NCBI GenBank assembly: GCA_965644315.1
Contig: CBFFRQ010000030.1
Location: forward strand, 186,001 to 250,000
Length of the DNA: 64,000 nucleotides
Source of the DNA: Caecitellus pseudoparvulus
Lineage: Eukaryota > Bigyra: Bicosoecida
Reading direction: 5' to 3'
Shown: piece by piece, positions 9,294 through 20,376 of the stretch
Layout of the letters: the number at the start of each line of letters is the position of its first letter
How positions within the stretch are numbered: the stretch's first letter is position 1
Notes under the pieces: model-generated
Told to the model about the DNA's origin: nothing
Seen by the model: the letters and a program-made list of their open reading frames with translations, nothing else
The model's database searches: none
Translations under genes and position numbers: made by a program

Positions 9294-10454
9294 ATGGCAA
9301 CGCCGGCTGCCCCGCTGACCTGGGAAAGCCTCACACAGGGCCTCTTTGAGCGTGGGTGGGAGGGCGGCTTCAAGGCGATGCTGAGATTCGCAGAGAAGAA
9401 GGGTAAGAGCGCCATGCTGCAGACCTCGCCTCCTGTGCACGGCCTTCCCCTGCGTCCCTGGCCAGAGTCCGAGACCACCTTGCAAGCTTGCCTGGATCAA
9501 GCCACGTTTGGGAGACCACGAAGGCCCTTTTCATCCACCATCCTCAGCAAGTCATTCGTCTGGTGCGAGTCAGCCGCTCCTCGTGCGGAATCGAGAGCTC
9601 CAGCGCCTCGAGCGCCAGCTCCAGCCTCGAAAGCTCCACCACCAGCGCCTCGAGCACCAGCCCCAAAGAGCTCAGCAACGGCGCCAGCTCCAGCTGCGCC
9701 CTCTGTCCCCCCATCCCGGAAGCGTCCTCGGCAGCAGGCGCCTCAACCCGCACGGCCAACCCCACGCCAAGCCGCACCTCCTGCGCCCAAGCGGGGCAGG
9801 CGAGCAGCTCCAGCAGCCAGCGTGCAGGAGCCAGGGCCAAGGGCAGCAGCTGCACCTACCACGCCCGCCATACCAGCCGGTGCCCATGCGAGTGGGAGCT
9901 CGACGCAGCACGTACCGGCTCACAGACCGGCGGACCTACCTCAGCTGACTCCAGAGAAGTCCAAGTTGCTGGCGAGGTCCATCAAACTCGAACCCAGTGT
10001 GCAAGGGGAGGCCCTCACACCAGCATGCCGTGAAGCCCTGCGGAAGCTCTTCGCGTACAAGCCGTGTGGAGGAGAAAACCACTTCCGCCTGAAGATCAAC
10101 TCCAAGTGGGCTGAGCAGTACGCGCCAGACTACTTTCAGCACATCGAACAGCCCATGGACCTATCCACCATGCGCTCCAAAAGCAACGCAAAGGACCCAG
10201 CCAACCGCTACCAGTCCATCGTGGAGTTTGAGGCAGACCTGCGCCTCATCGGCACAAACGCAATCGCGTACAACGGAGGCGAGCACGACGTGGCGTACGC
10301 CGCAGTAGACCTCTTGAAGTACTTCAATGAGTCCGTCTTACCCAACATGCAACAGAGGGGCGCAGAGGCAGTGCTGGACGCCCAACTCAAAGAGCTGCAC
10401 ATGCGCGTGCAGCGCCAGCGAGCGCAGCACATGCGAGCCAGCGCAGGCCAGTGA
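9294..10454 (+). CDS. bromodomain protein
   Basis: 386 residues in one exon. The C-terminal part (about residues 240-352) is a bromodomain, the acetyl-lysine reader of chromatin proteins: YFQHIEQPMDLSTM is the ZA-loop/helix A signature, and IGTNAIAYNGG carries the acetyl-lysine-binding asparagine (YN). The stretch from residue ~95 to ~225 is a low-complexity Ala/Pro/Arg/Lys linker, with a possible nuclear signal (SRKRPRQQ, KRGRR). A short N-terminal helical region (WESLTQGLFERGWEGGF) has no match I know. A C-terminal helix (LKELHMRVQRQRAQ) could form a coiled coil. The ATG at 9294 (GCCATGGCA) is preferred over the in-frame upstream codon at 9201. It ends 47 bp from the convergent RAMP4 gene. 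Single bromodomain, no ET domain or HAT domain in view. Confidence 0.85.
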   Translation: MATPAAPLTWESLTQGLFERGWEGGFKAMLRFAEKKGKSAMLQTSPPVHGLPLRPWPESETTLQACLDQATFGRPRRPFSSTILSKSFVWCESAAPRAESRAPAPRAPAPASKAPPPAPRAPAPKSSATAPAPAAPSVPPSRKRPRQQAPQPARPTPRQAAPPAPKRGRRAAPAASVQEPGPRAAAAPTTPAIPAGAHASGSSTQHVPAHRPADLPQLTPEKSKLLARSIKLEPSVQGEALTPACREALRKLFAYKPCGGENHFRLKINSKWAEQYAPDYFQHIEQPMDLSTMRSKSNAKDPANRYQSIVEFEADLRLIGTNAIAYNGGEHDVAYAAVDLLKYFNESVLPNMQQRGAEAVLDAQLKELHMRVQRQRAQHMRASAGQ

Positions 10455-10501
10455 GGGGCGGCGCCGGCCAGCGACAGAATGCATTGCTGTTTGTCCCACG
10501 C

Positions 10502-11005
10502 TCAGCCCAGCAAAGAGCCCTGAGACTGCGAAATGATCTGAAAGATCGCTGTGGAAGGGCGAGGGAGCAGCGGACAATGACACCAGCCCCTGCACGCCAG
10601 CCGCGCGTCATGGAGACACGCACCAGAGCCAATGACCAAGAAAATGAACAAGCCGACAAGGTAAGGGCTCAGAGTGGGTCCGCTCTCCTCTTCCTTGGCC
10701 TGCACAGACCGTGCAGGGCAAGCGGGCTGGTCTGGGCGTGGCAACACGTGTTGGTGCACTGCCCCACGCACCGCCTTCTTGTTTGTGGCGCTGCCAGTGC
10801 CTCGCTTCGTGATGTTGGCATCGAACTTGTCCCCCTTGATCTTCCTGGACCGGGGAACCCCTGGCTTGTTTCGCTCATGGCTGGGCTTCACCTTTCGCTT
10901 CAAGCCTCCCTTGCCACTCGTGGGAGCTGTGTACACCTGGCTACGAGCATTGGGCTGCGTCTGCTTTGTGGCGGCAGCGGCCGCTGGCTGGTCAGAGTCA
11001 GACAT
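10502..11005 (-). CDS. SERP1: RAMP4/SERP1-like ER membrane protein
   Basis: Three exons (11005-10772, 10699-10624, 10548-10502) give 118 residues. Introns are 72 and 75 nt with GTGCGTG donors and CAG acceptors. The spliced C-terminus, KEEESGP then [19 protein letters not shown], matches the tail-anchored RAMP4 family (human ...[21 protein letters not shown]), and DANITKRG matches its NITQRG motif. RAMP4 associates with the Sec61 translocon and is induced by ER stress. The family is usually ~65 residues; here a ~55-residue Ser/Lys/Arg-rich N-terminal extension precedes the conserved core. The ATG at 11005 is the only good start upstream. Without splicing, the frame reads straight through both introns, which shows why the exons must be inferred from the family. 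Confidence 0.85.
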   Translation of the reverse strand: [167 protein letters not shown]

Positions 11006-11486
11006 GGTGAATGAGTCGATGCATGAGTGTATGAAAACAACGCCAGGGTGTCGCGTCATGTGTTGAATTGTGCATGCAGGCGGGATACTGGCTTGGTGCT
11101 ACCTCAGTCTCGAGCCGGCTGACATTTCATGTGTCGATAGGAAGCCGCGACTCGCGCGCACCGCCCAGCTTGCAGGTGACTGGACCCCCAGCTTGCTGCC
11201 CGGATTTGCTTGATGCCCCCAACACCCAGGCGTCTAGCCCGCTGCGCTGGTGCCTGAGACCTGCATGGCCAGCTGGGCAGCCGTGAGACAGCTGCAAGTG
11301 CAGAGCTCCCTTGTCAGAGCAGCACAGGTACCGGTTCCCGGGTACTGCAAGCCACCACAGGCCAGCATGCATTGGCCCGTTTGGGGGACTGCGATGAGTG
11401 CCCTCCACGCCGCTTGGCTGCTGCTTCGCATGTGCTCCGCGGCATGCAAATGCAACGGAGCACGTTGAGCAGCACGAGCACTGCCC
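11006..11486. other. intergenic, nothing recognised
   Basis: 481 bases between the RAMP4 start and the 3' end of the exon-array gene. Both neighbours are on the minus strand, so this holds the RAMP4 promoter. Short open frames here have no family features, and I see no RNA gene. Confidence 0.4.
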
Positions 11487-14400
11487 TCACAGCTGACTGA
11501 GCCAGCCATAGACCTCATCAGAAGGGATCATGTCGCCTGATTGACGCTGGTGTACGCAAGCTCGCAGCAGGACCAGCGCGGCTTCCCTCCGCCTGGCCTG
11601 GTACAACCTGGCTTGCTCTGCCTTCTCATGTGCCGCTTCCAGCACTGGCATGATGTGGGTGCCCACCAGAGCCCCCCAGGCCTCTTCACACACCCCGTCA
11701 GGCCACTCGAAGCTTCCGCTGTCCAGGTCCTCGATCAGATGTGGCAGCGCTGTCTCCAGACATCGCCGCCAGAAGTCTTCGTACCGCTTCAGTGACTGTG
11801 CGTCACCCTCAGGCTGAGCCAGCACGGCAAAGGTCTCTTGGACCAGGGCAGGAGTGACCAGTGCCAGAATTGTGTCGCTGTCAGGAACAAGCTGTGAAGG
11901 ACAGCGGGGAGTGGGGAGTGTGTGAGGGGCTGTGGCGAAGGTGCGAGGCACGGCAAGGTCGTGCGTTCGGAGTGGACGGTTCAAGAACCACCCACACGCA
12001 CCCTCATCTGCCGAAAGCCTCGGCTCACAGCTTTGGTGGCGAGCGGGCTGCACGAGCTCGCGTGCAGGTGCTTGAATGCTTCCTTTGCCTTGCGTCGCGT
12101 GTCCTGGTCCATGGCGTGGAAGCCCTTGTCCGGGCGAATCCTGGAGGCTTCCACCGCACGAGCCTGGCCCGCGGCGTACAGCAAACCGCGGACTGGGGGC
12201 ATGATGCAGTCAGTGAGGAAGGCATGCCACGCCTCCTGGCCCACCCCTTTTGGCTGTGCCCACGTCCCTCCGCACAGCCTGCGCAGAAGCGTGCCGGGCT
12301 TGCGCTGCACGACATCTTCCCAGAAAGCCCCAAGCCGCTCAAGTGACGGCGCCGCCATGGGGGGCTGTGCAAGTACAGCTGAGGACTGCATCACAAGTTC
12401 GAGGGTAAGCAGAGCGTTCACTGTCTCCCCTTGGATGCGAGACTGCAAAGCGAGGGCAGGGGATCAGTGTTTCTCTCACACGCACCAGGCGCAGGCCGCC
12501 ACCTTGCGCACGGGCAAAGGAAAACCTACCCTGCGCATGGCCATGGCAAACGAGTACAACACAACAGTGATGATGTCTGGGTTGACTTTCGCTTCTTCGA
12601 GCGCGGATATCACGCCCCGAATCTCAGGCTGCAGGGTATCCTTCAGCTTGCCTTCGGCATCACGCAGGTCCTGCTGGACTTTCAGTTCCATGCGCGCCAA
12701 CGTGCTCGTATAAGAGGCGGTTTTCAAGGCTGGCAACATATGGGTGCCCACCAGAGCCCCCCAGGCCTCCTCGCACACCCCGTCAGGCCGCTCGAAGCTC
12801 CCGCTGTCCAGGTCCTCGATCAGATGTGGCAGCACGGTCCGCAGACACCGCCACCAGAAGTCCTCGTACCGCTTCAGTGACTGGACGTCACCCTGAGGCT
12901 GAGCCAGCACGGCAAAGGTCTCTTGGACCAGGGCAGGTGTGACCAGCGCCAGAAGAGTGCCTCCGTTCCTGTCAAGCTGTGAGGGGCAGCGGGTAGTGGG
13001 GGGCGTGTGAGTGGCAGTGGCAAGGCCATGAGTTCGTGGTGAGGAGGGCGAGGTCTTAACGCACAGGCCATTGAAACATTGTGTGCTTGACAACAATGAC
13101 GGCGTCGGGGTGGCACGTGGAGGCGTCCAGGGCTTCGAAGGCCTCCTCGGCCTTGCTTCGCGTAGACTGATCCAGACGATCCAGCGTCAAACTGAACCTG
13201 GCGCCCACTCGCTCAGTCATGGCGTGCAGTGTATGCTGGTACAGCGCCTCTCGCACGTGCTTCTTCACGAACATGTCCCAGTCCTCCTGAGACACCCCAT
13301 CAGGCTTGGCAAGGCTCCCCTCAGACAGTTGTTGCTGCAGGGTGTCCAGCGGCCAGCTCGTGAAGGATCGCCAGTATGCCTCGAACCGCCGCAGTGATGG
13401 TGCGTCCCCTCCAGGCTGTGCCAGCAAGCGGAAGGCCTCCTCGACGACAGCAGGGCTGGCCAGAGCTATGACAGTGTCCACGCGGTAGGAGGGGGTCTGT
13501 GGTGCAGCAGCGTGGGCTCAGTGCGGGGCGTGCGCGGGTGTGCGGGGACGGGTGGCAGTGCACGCACCTGCACAAACGCGTCCTTCACGGCGATGACGGC
13601 GTCGGGGTGGCACGTGGAGGCGTCCAGGGCCTCGAAGGCCTCCTCGGCCTTGCTTCGCGTAGACTGATCCAGACGATCCAGCGTCAAACTGAACCTGGCG
13701 CCCACTCGCTCAGTCATGGCGTGCAGTGTATGCTGGTACAGCGCCTCTCGCACGTGCTTCTTCACGAACATGTCCCAGTCCTCCTGAGGCACCCCATCAG
13801 GCTTGGCAAGGCTCCCCTCAGACAGTTGTTGCTGCAGGGTGTCCAGCGGCCAGCTCGTGAAGGATCGCCAGTATGCCTCGAACCGCCGCAGTGATGGTGC
13901 GTCCCCTCCAGGCTGTGCCAGCAAGCGGAAGGCCTCCTCGACGACAGCAGGGCTGGCCAGAGCTATGACAGTGTCCACGCGGTAGGAGGGGGTCTGTGGT
14001 GCAGCGGCGCGGGCTCAGTGCGGGGCGTGCGCGGGTGTGCGGGGACGGGTGGCAGTGCACGCACCTGCACAAACGCGTCCTTCACGGCGATGACGGCGTC
14101 GGGGTGGCACGTGGAGGCGTCCAGGGCTTCGAAGGCCTCCTCGGCCTTGCTTCGCGTAGACTGATCCAGACGATCCAGCGTCAAACTGAACCTGGCGCCC
14201 ACTCGCTCAGTCATGGCGTGCAGTGTATGCTGGTACAGCGCCTCTCGCACGTGCTTCTTCACGAACATGTCCCAGTCCTCCTGAGGCACCCCATCAGGCT
14301 TGGCAAGGCTCCCCTCAGACAGTTGTTGCTGCAGGGTGTCCAGCGGCCAGCTCGTGAAGGATCGCCAGTATGCCTCGAACCGCCGCAGTGATGGTGCGTC

Positions 14401-15402
14401 CCCTCCAGGCTGTGCCAGCAAGCGGAAGGCCTCCTCGACGACAGCAGGGCTGGCCAGAGCTATGACAGTGTCCACGCGGTAGGAGGGGGTCTGTGGTGCA
14501 GCAGCGTGGGCTCAGTGCGGGGCGTGCGCGGGTGTGCGGGGACGGGTGGCAGTGCACGCACCTGCACAAACGCGTCCTTCACGGCGATGACGGCGTCGGG
14601 GTGGCACGTGGAAGCCGACAGGGCGCCAAACACACGGCGAAGTTGGTCCTGTACGCGTGGCTCAAGCTGGCTGACTCGGTCCTCGAAGCGCTCACGAACC
14701 CTGGCCTCCATGACTTGTTTGTCGCACTCGTCGGCGAGCTCTGCGGCTTGCTTGTCCAGTACACCCACAATCAGGACTCGAAGTTGTTCATAATTATTGG
14801 CAGCTTCCAGCTTCATCGAATGGGCCCCATCGTGGGCTCCAATGAACTGCCTGAAAGGCTTTGGGAGCCAACGGGCACACTCTTGGATGAACGATTGGAA
14901 TGCGAGGTGAGGATTGGTGCTCGAAGGCGATGCACAGAAGGCTTCAAACAATGCGGTGAGTATGCTTGGTTCCAAGAGGAAGGAGAGGGTCTCCACTCGC
15001 GGAAAGCGCTGCAGGGTTGGAGAGGGTTGGCTTTCGTGCCTCATGCGCTGGGCAGCGGGCGTGGCTTGAGCGCTGTCTCACTGGGCAGCCCGCGATGGCG
15101 CGAATAGCAGCAGCGATGGCGTCAGGATCTTCACCACTGGACAGCAGGGTTTCAACGAACTGGGTGAGGGTGCCTTTTCGTGCGTCATCAGACCGCTTCC
15201 ACCAGCGATACTTCTCAAATTCCGCGACGGCGCCTGCAACGCTGATGTGGTGCGCGGGCACAGATTCAGCGGCTGCACCTGCGCGACAGGGACAATGATG
15301 GAAAAATTTTGGGTTTCTTTGTCAGACCACGGCGTCGCCCCCTCTTGGGGCGCGGAGAACGCTGTGCTCACCGCCTGCGTCGGAAGGCTGCTGCGTTGCC
15401 AT
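11487..15402 (-). CDS. novel helical protein built from seven tandemly duplicated exons
   Basis: I infer nine exons: 15402-15372, 15278-15082, 15008-14562, 14490-14065, 13993-13568, 13496-13065, 12976-12530, 12442-12002, 11891-11487. They encode 1083 residues. Every junction from exon 2 onward is phase 0, with GTGCGT or related donors and CAG acceptors, and introns of 71-110 nt. Exons 3-9 each encode one ~142-149-residue module, predicted largely alpha-helical. A typical module opens (I/L)AL(A/V)(S/T)PA(V/L)V, then EAFRLLAQPGGD, SLRRFEAYW, and later PDGVPQEDW. Exons 4 and 5 encode the same protein sequence; exon 6 differs by a residue until its 3' end; exons 7 and 9 form a second closely related pair; exons 3 and 8 are divergent. 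Exon 1 (31 nt) gives MATQQPSDAG. No signal peptide, membrane helix or known domain is visible, and I assign no function. Confidence 0.75.
13110..14610 (-). repeat. 497-bp tandem repeat (exon plus intron), about three copies
   Basis: Donor sites recur at 14561, 14064 and 13567, and acceptor-side exon starts at 14490, 13993 and 13496, an exact 497-bp period. Each unit is a 426-nt exon plus a 71-nt intron. Introns are as conserved as exons, with a few substitutions near the acceptor. The 3' end of exon 3 shares the last ~48 coding bases of the unit. Near-identity of introns indicates recent unequal exchange or gene conversion. Confidence 0.9.
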
Positions 15403-15751
15403 GCTGCAGCTTTCATGTACTGCGCAGTCGCCTTGTCGCGCCGCGCGCTTGCAAAGCAGCCAAAGGAGTACCACAGTTGGAGAGTATAGGCTGCATTGCA
15501 TGCATCTGTCTGGCAGATGCGAGCTTGCTGGACAGCAAGTGTGATGTGGGCTGCGGTCCCATATTCTTCAGTCTGGCGGTGGTGCGAATGGCAGCAACCC
15601 ACTCGTTCACACCAGCCTTGGGGCTGGTTGCGGCCATAGCCTGTGGTTGCCTGCATTTCTACTGCATTTGACCCCCTGCTACCGCAGCAGCAGCCGCGTG
15701 CGTTCAGCAGGGCTCATGTCTGAGGACTGGTGCTTGCCGCGGCTTGAAGCC
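15403..15751. other. intergenic with three short perfect hairpins
   Basis: This 349-base gap lies between two minus-strand genes. It holds three perfect inverted repeats in a row: GCATCTG/CAGATGC (15502-15520), CTTGCT/AGCAAG (15524-15539) and ACCAGCC/GGCTGGT (15611-15628), with loops of 4-5 bases. They may belong to the 3' UTR of the RRM gene or to a small RNA. No peptide is evident. Confidence 0.4.
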
Positions 15752-18570
15752 TCAGTGCTGCCGAGGCAACTTGGCAAGGCGAGGATTTCCCGTTCCAGCC
15801 CGTGCACGCTTTGATCCACCTGTCTGCTCGGAGGTCCGCCCTCGGCGAGTCACCACAATGCCCGACGACGTGGTGGTCGTCGTGGGAGCCTTGCCACCGC
15901 CGTCCTCCGTGAGCTGCACTGGGCGCCCCGCGAAGGACCTCCCCGGCAGCGCTATCGATGCCTGTCTCAGGGCAAGCGGCGATTTAAAGAACAGCTTGAC
16001 AGCACCATCGCGGTGGCCACACCCCTGCACCCCCAGCACCTGCCTTCCAGCACCTGGCGTGTGTGCGTTCAGGCCTGCCACTGCCCAGCTGAAGACAGCT
16101 TCCCACCGGACACGCGCTGGCAGTCCGTGCAGGTGGGTGTGGAATTCGGAGAGTTGCAGTTTGGGCGAGCTGCGGACGGAGAGGGCCAAGTCCTCGTCCA
16201 CAGGCAAGCCGTGCATGACTTCCTGTGCCTGTTGAGCGGCTGCAGGGGTTGAGAATGTGACCGACCCGCCGCTGGCCACCAGCTGCCCAGGCCCACGTTT
16301 CACCAGGGCACTCTCTGCACCCTCCACTCGATCTTGGAATGCACGCAGCAGGTCTTGGCGGCTCCAGGAGAGTGGGACACAGCCAACCAGCAGCGTGCGT
16401 GTGCCCGCAGGTTTTGCTTGGGGTCGCGGCTCAGCGTGTCCCCCGTCGCCTGCCATTTCTGTGCCAGTGGCTGACGGGGAAGCATCAGCAGAAGCAGTGG
16501 CGGGAGGTGCTTGTGCCTCCCCACGTCCCCTGTCCCCCGACGCGCCTTCTGCATCCGACTCGTCGTCGTCATCCAGCAGGTCACCGACATCCACAGGCAG
16601 TGAGGAAGGGCTGGCGGACTGGGCTGGTGCCACGACAGCAGCAGGCGCCACGGCCCTGCCTTGCTCCACTCGTGCTGGTGGACTTGGTTCTGGGAGTTTG
16701 CAGCCCGGGGGTGGTGGTCCGTCGTGTTCGGGCAGCTTGGGGCGCGCAGAAGGGGGTGCGGTGGCACCCGGCAGGGTCATGCCTCGCACATTGTACATGG
16801 CACGCAACATGTCCTGGTGCTCCTCAAAGTGCAAGTACAGCACGGGGGGGCCTTTGCCGCGGATGACCGTTGCGCTGCTGAGGGAGGGGTGCTCTGCTTC
16901 GAAGAACGAAAAGGCGTCCTCGTCGGACCACTGCAACGGGACCGGCTCGATGCGCAGGCGGAAGGTGTCGGGTCGCAGCGCAGGGGCACTCTCCCCTGGC
17001 CGGGTGGCGGGCCTCACCCGCAGTCTTCGCCCGTGCGCACGCGTGTAGTCTAGCCGCTGCACAGCGGCATCGGCTGCTGCTTGTTGTGAAAAACGCAGGA
17101 AACCAAACCCCTTGGACCTGCCTCGATCCATTTGCACGTGAGCAGAAGTGATGTCAGGGCACAGCGGCTTGAACGTCTCCAGGAGCGCCTGGTCGTCCAT
17201 GGACGGGTGCAAGCGCAAGACGCACACTGACGGCTCCAACTGCCGCGGTGCGCTCTGGGCAGGGTGCTGCTCAGGATGGCGAGGCTGGCGTTCCCCCCGC
17301 TCCTCCCACCTGCGCTGCGGAGGTGGGTGGTGTGAGTGGCGAGCAGCCTCTGCACTTGCGGCTTGGCCTGCACATGGCTCCACGACAAGGGGGGCAGGCC
17401 CCATGCGCAAGCCGGGCAAAAGACGCAAGGCATCTGCATGTGCTGCAGCATTCACCGTGCGCACGATGGCCACGGGCGGCGCGTCAGCGTCTCGCGGTAT
17501 CCAAACATTGTCCACACCCCCTGGAATACTCCGGTCCACAAACTCATACACTGCCTTCATTGTGACGCCAGAGGGTAAGTTGGACACCCGCAGCTCCAGA
17601 GACTGCTGGGCATCACGGGAGGGTGGCGTCCGCGGAGGGTTGCCAGACACCTGCACCACACTTCCTCCGACTCGCACCGGCGTGGGGTCTGCTAAGAAGG
17701 CAGCTGCCTCCCGCGCATCGGCAAGGCGTACTCTGGCGGTGGGCATGGGCGCTAAGTCAGCCCCACCTTCTCGGCGCACGCCAATGGCAACCATACTGCG
17801 CAGGCGCCGCTGCAGGGCGGCGAAGACGTCTCCCTCCAACGTACCCCGAGGCAGGCCGGCCAGGAACACATCTTTGCCTGCAGGGACGTCCCCTGCAGTC
17901 ATACGGAGCAGCAGGGGTGACCCCTGGAAGGGCGTTCCTGTGAGCTGTGACACCGCCTTCACAGCGCTGACAAAGTCAGGCATCGTGACAACCAGGCGCG
18001 TTGGCCCTGCTGCCGCAACATGTGTGAGGCGGTGGCCCTGTGACTCCATCCAAAGCCCCAACTCCCGCTCCTGCACGCGAGGCTTCAGGTTCATCGCCCA
18101 CACCTTCACACCCTGCTCTTGCTCTGACTGGTGGCGCCTTGGGTGGGGTCTTGCGCCCACCGCGCCCTCCCCGCCATGCTGTGCCCCTCCTGGCCTCCGA
18201 GGCGTCCCGCCCCACCGCCTGTCTGCGCCGCCCTGCCTGCCACGTGAGCCAATACCCTGTCTGCGTTCCTGCCTGACATGGTGGTGTGCATCTGAATCTG
18301 CAATGCCAACGGAGTCTAGAGTGGGCTCGCTGGTCACACCCAACACCACGCCAGCGCAACTGTCAACCCACCGACACCCCGCAAGCCCTCACGTGTTGCA
18401 GCCTGGCTTCCAGACACCTGAACCGGCTCCACTGATCCAAAGGTAGCCTTCATGTACTCTGGATCGGGGACCCACTCCTGCCCATCCCAAAGCCAGCCGT
18501 TCGCACGGAGTGGCGCCTCCCCAACTTCCGCACCGCCTGCGCCAGACTGTGAATGCTTGCCCTGATCCAT
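15752..18570 (-). CDS. multi-RRM RNA-binding protein
   Basis: The main exon runs from about 18268 to the stop at 15752 and carries several RRM-like units. The clearest has RNP2 (CVLRLHP) and RNP1 (KGFGFLRF). Others begin VFLAGLP, ELRVSNLP, FRLRIEPVP and TLLVGCVP. Between units are acidic or Pro/Ala/Ser-rich linkers. A first exon (18570-18418) encodes a peptide starting MDQGKHSQ with GWLWDGQEWVPDPEY and ends with donor CAG/GTGTCT. A phase-compatible acceptor at 18270-18269 would give an intron of 149 nt and about 889 residues in total. That intron is longer than its neighbours and the intervening RGG-like stretch is ambiguous, so the 5' structure is uncertain. Such proteins act in splicing or rRNA processing; the pattern of many degenerate RRMs does not single out one family for me. 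Confidence 0.7.
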
Positions 18571-20376
18571 TGGGGAAAGAGACACGTGCCAAGCGTTTTC
18601 CTTGAATGCTTAGCGAAAATCCCAACCTGAGGGTGCTCCAGGTCGGCTTCGAAGTTGAGAGCAGTGCTCGCGCCAGCTGGCTCTGCTTTCGCTGCGGACC
18701 AACGTGACTTGCCTTCACTGCATTGGCAAATGCAGCAACGCACAAGCGCAGGAGAGGGGCTTTTTGTTTATATTTGATGTGTGTTTTTAGCCAGAACATG
18801 TTCAGTGCTTCCGGCACCGGGAGGGGCGCGACAAAAAGGCACGAGTCGACGCAGTCTGCCACAGAGGCGTCATGGGCTGTACTTGCAGACCCCGCTCACA
18901 ATGTGTATTAGGACGCAAACTGGTGAAGACCAGTTGCACTCCAAGTACTCCCAAGGTACATATTTCACTTCTGATTGTCATGAATGGGCAATGAGTGGCT
19001 TCGTTATCTGACAAAGTAGCTGGGAAGTTCCTCCTCAGCTGCGGAAATTACTTGGTTTTGCAGGCTGAGAACGTGCAGGGTTGCCGTACGCAGCACAGCA
19101 CGCAAGGTGAAGTTTGTCAAAGGGAGGCGGAAAAGGGTGGGCGCAGAAGGATTAGAACGGTGATGGGCTGCCTAGCTTCGTTTGAAGGCTTTAGTGGCCG
19201 AGATTGGTGCGCAGCGATCAACGCCAGAAAGCTCGCCGTCGTACAGCAAAGACCCGAGGATTCTTACCCCCGGGCAACGGACAGCGCCTCGACTTCACGC
19301 GTGCCTGAGGCCAAATGAACATTGCCGTGGCTTCTTGGCGGTGCGGTATGACCACAAACTGTTGAGGGGCAGGTCTCTTTTGCGGAGTATTGTGTCATCT
19401 TGCTTCTGCCTTGGAGGGCTGCTCAGAGCAAGGGTGAGGGCCACAGACAGCCCTGTTGTTGCCTTGGCACACACCAAATGCTTGTTGGGCACTCTGCTGC
19501 GTACCCTGCCCGGACGACAGAGAGGGAGCGGCAGGCAGAAGTGTGTCAGGCTCCCCCCCCTCACCAGCCCCCCGTCACCGACCCTTCGAAGGTGGCAACT
19601 TTTGCGCGAACGCCTGTCAACTGTGAGTGATTTTTCAAAGTGACGGGGACGGCCAGGAAAAGCATGCAAACGGTTCTGTTAGGTGGCTGGGGGTGGCTGG
19701 TGGGGATTGTGGCGCGCCGCGGTGGCGTGCGGGCAGTGGGGAGGCGGCCGTGTGGTGGAGAGGGGGCTGTTGGTTCGCACGGTTCGGCTGGCAAGCGCGT
19801 GCGCTGTGGGCTCAAAACTTAATATGACACAAAACTCAGATCAATTGCTGCAGTTACCTGTGGGTGCACCCTGTGGTCAGTGGCAGCGCGTGGGTCTAGC
19901 TGGTGGCGCGTGCAGGGCGTCGGCAGTGGAAGGTTGCAGGCTGCGGAAATTGACGCCGCCACCACGCCGGCCGGCAGGGGGATGTATACTCACGAAACGG
20001 CCTCCTCACGGCGCGTGAGGCAGGTTTGGCGATGCTACTTGGTACCATGACGCACTGGGTGGATTTTTGCGCCGTTTCATGTCGCCAACCTCCGGTGCCT
20101 CTGCCTCTGCCTCTGTGAGGTTGCAGCGAGTGTGGCGCGAGGCTCAGGCTCCCTCCTGAATGGACGGTGAGCGCCCTTCCTGGGTGCATGGGCTGATTCC
20201 CACGAACAGGTGAGGTGCACAGGGCACATAGGGGGGAGGGCGGTGCACTTACACCATCCACAACACAGTGCACTGCCCGTGCATGCCTGCCGGTGGAGTG
20301 CACTCCCAAGCCGTGCCGGACTGGAAGGGCGTCGCCTCGCTTGGGACTGCTCCTCAGCCACGGCACGCCACAGGTC
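18571..20376. other. gene-poor 1.8-kb stretch
   Basis: Longest part of the window without a supported gene. Short frames on both strands lack family features and have unlike codon use. It is locally less GC-rich, with a T-rich tract near 18765-18790. GCGGAAATT occurs at 19040 and again at 19942, the reverse complement of the element found before several start codons, so minus-strand transcripts could begin here. I found no tRNA T-arm. It may hold UTRs, promoters, a non-coding RNA or an eroded mobile element. Confidence 0.35.
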
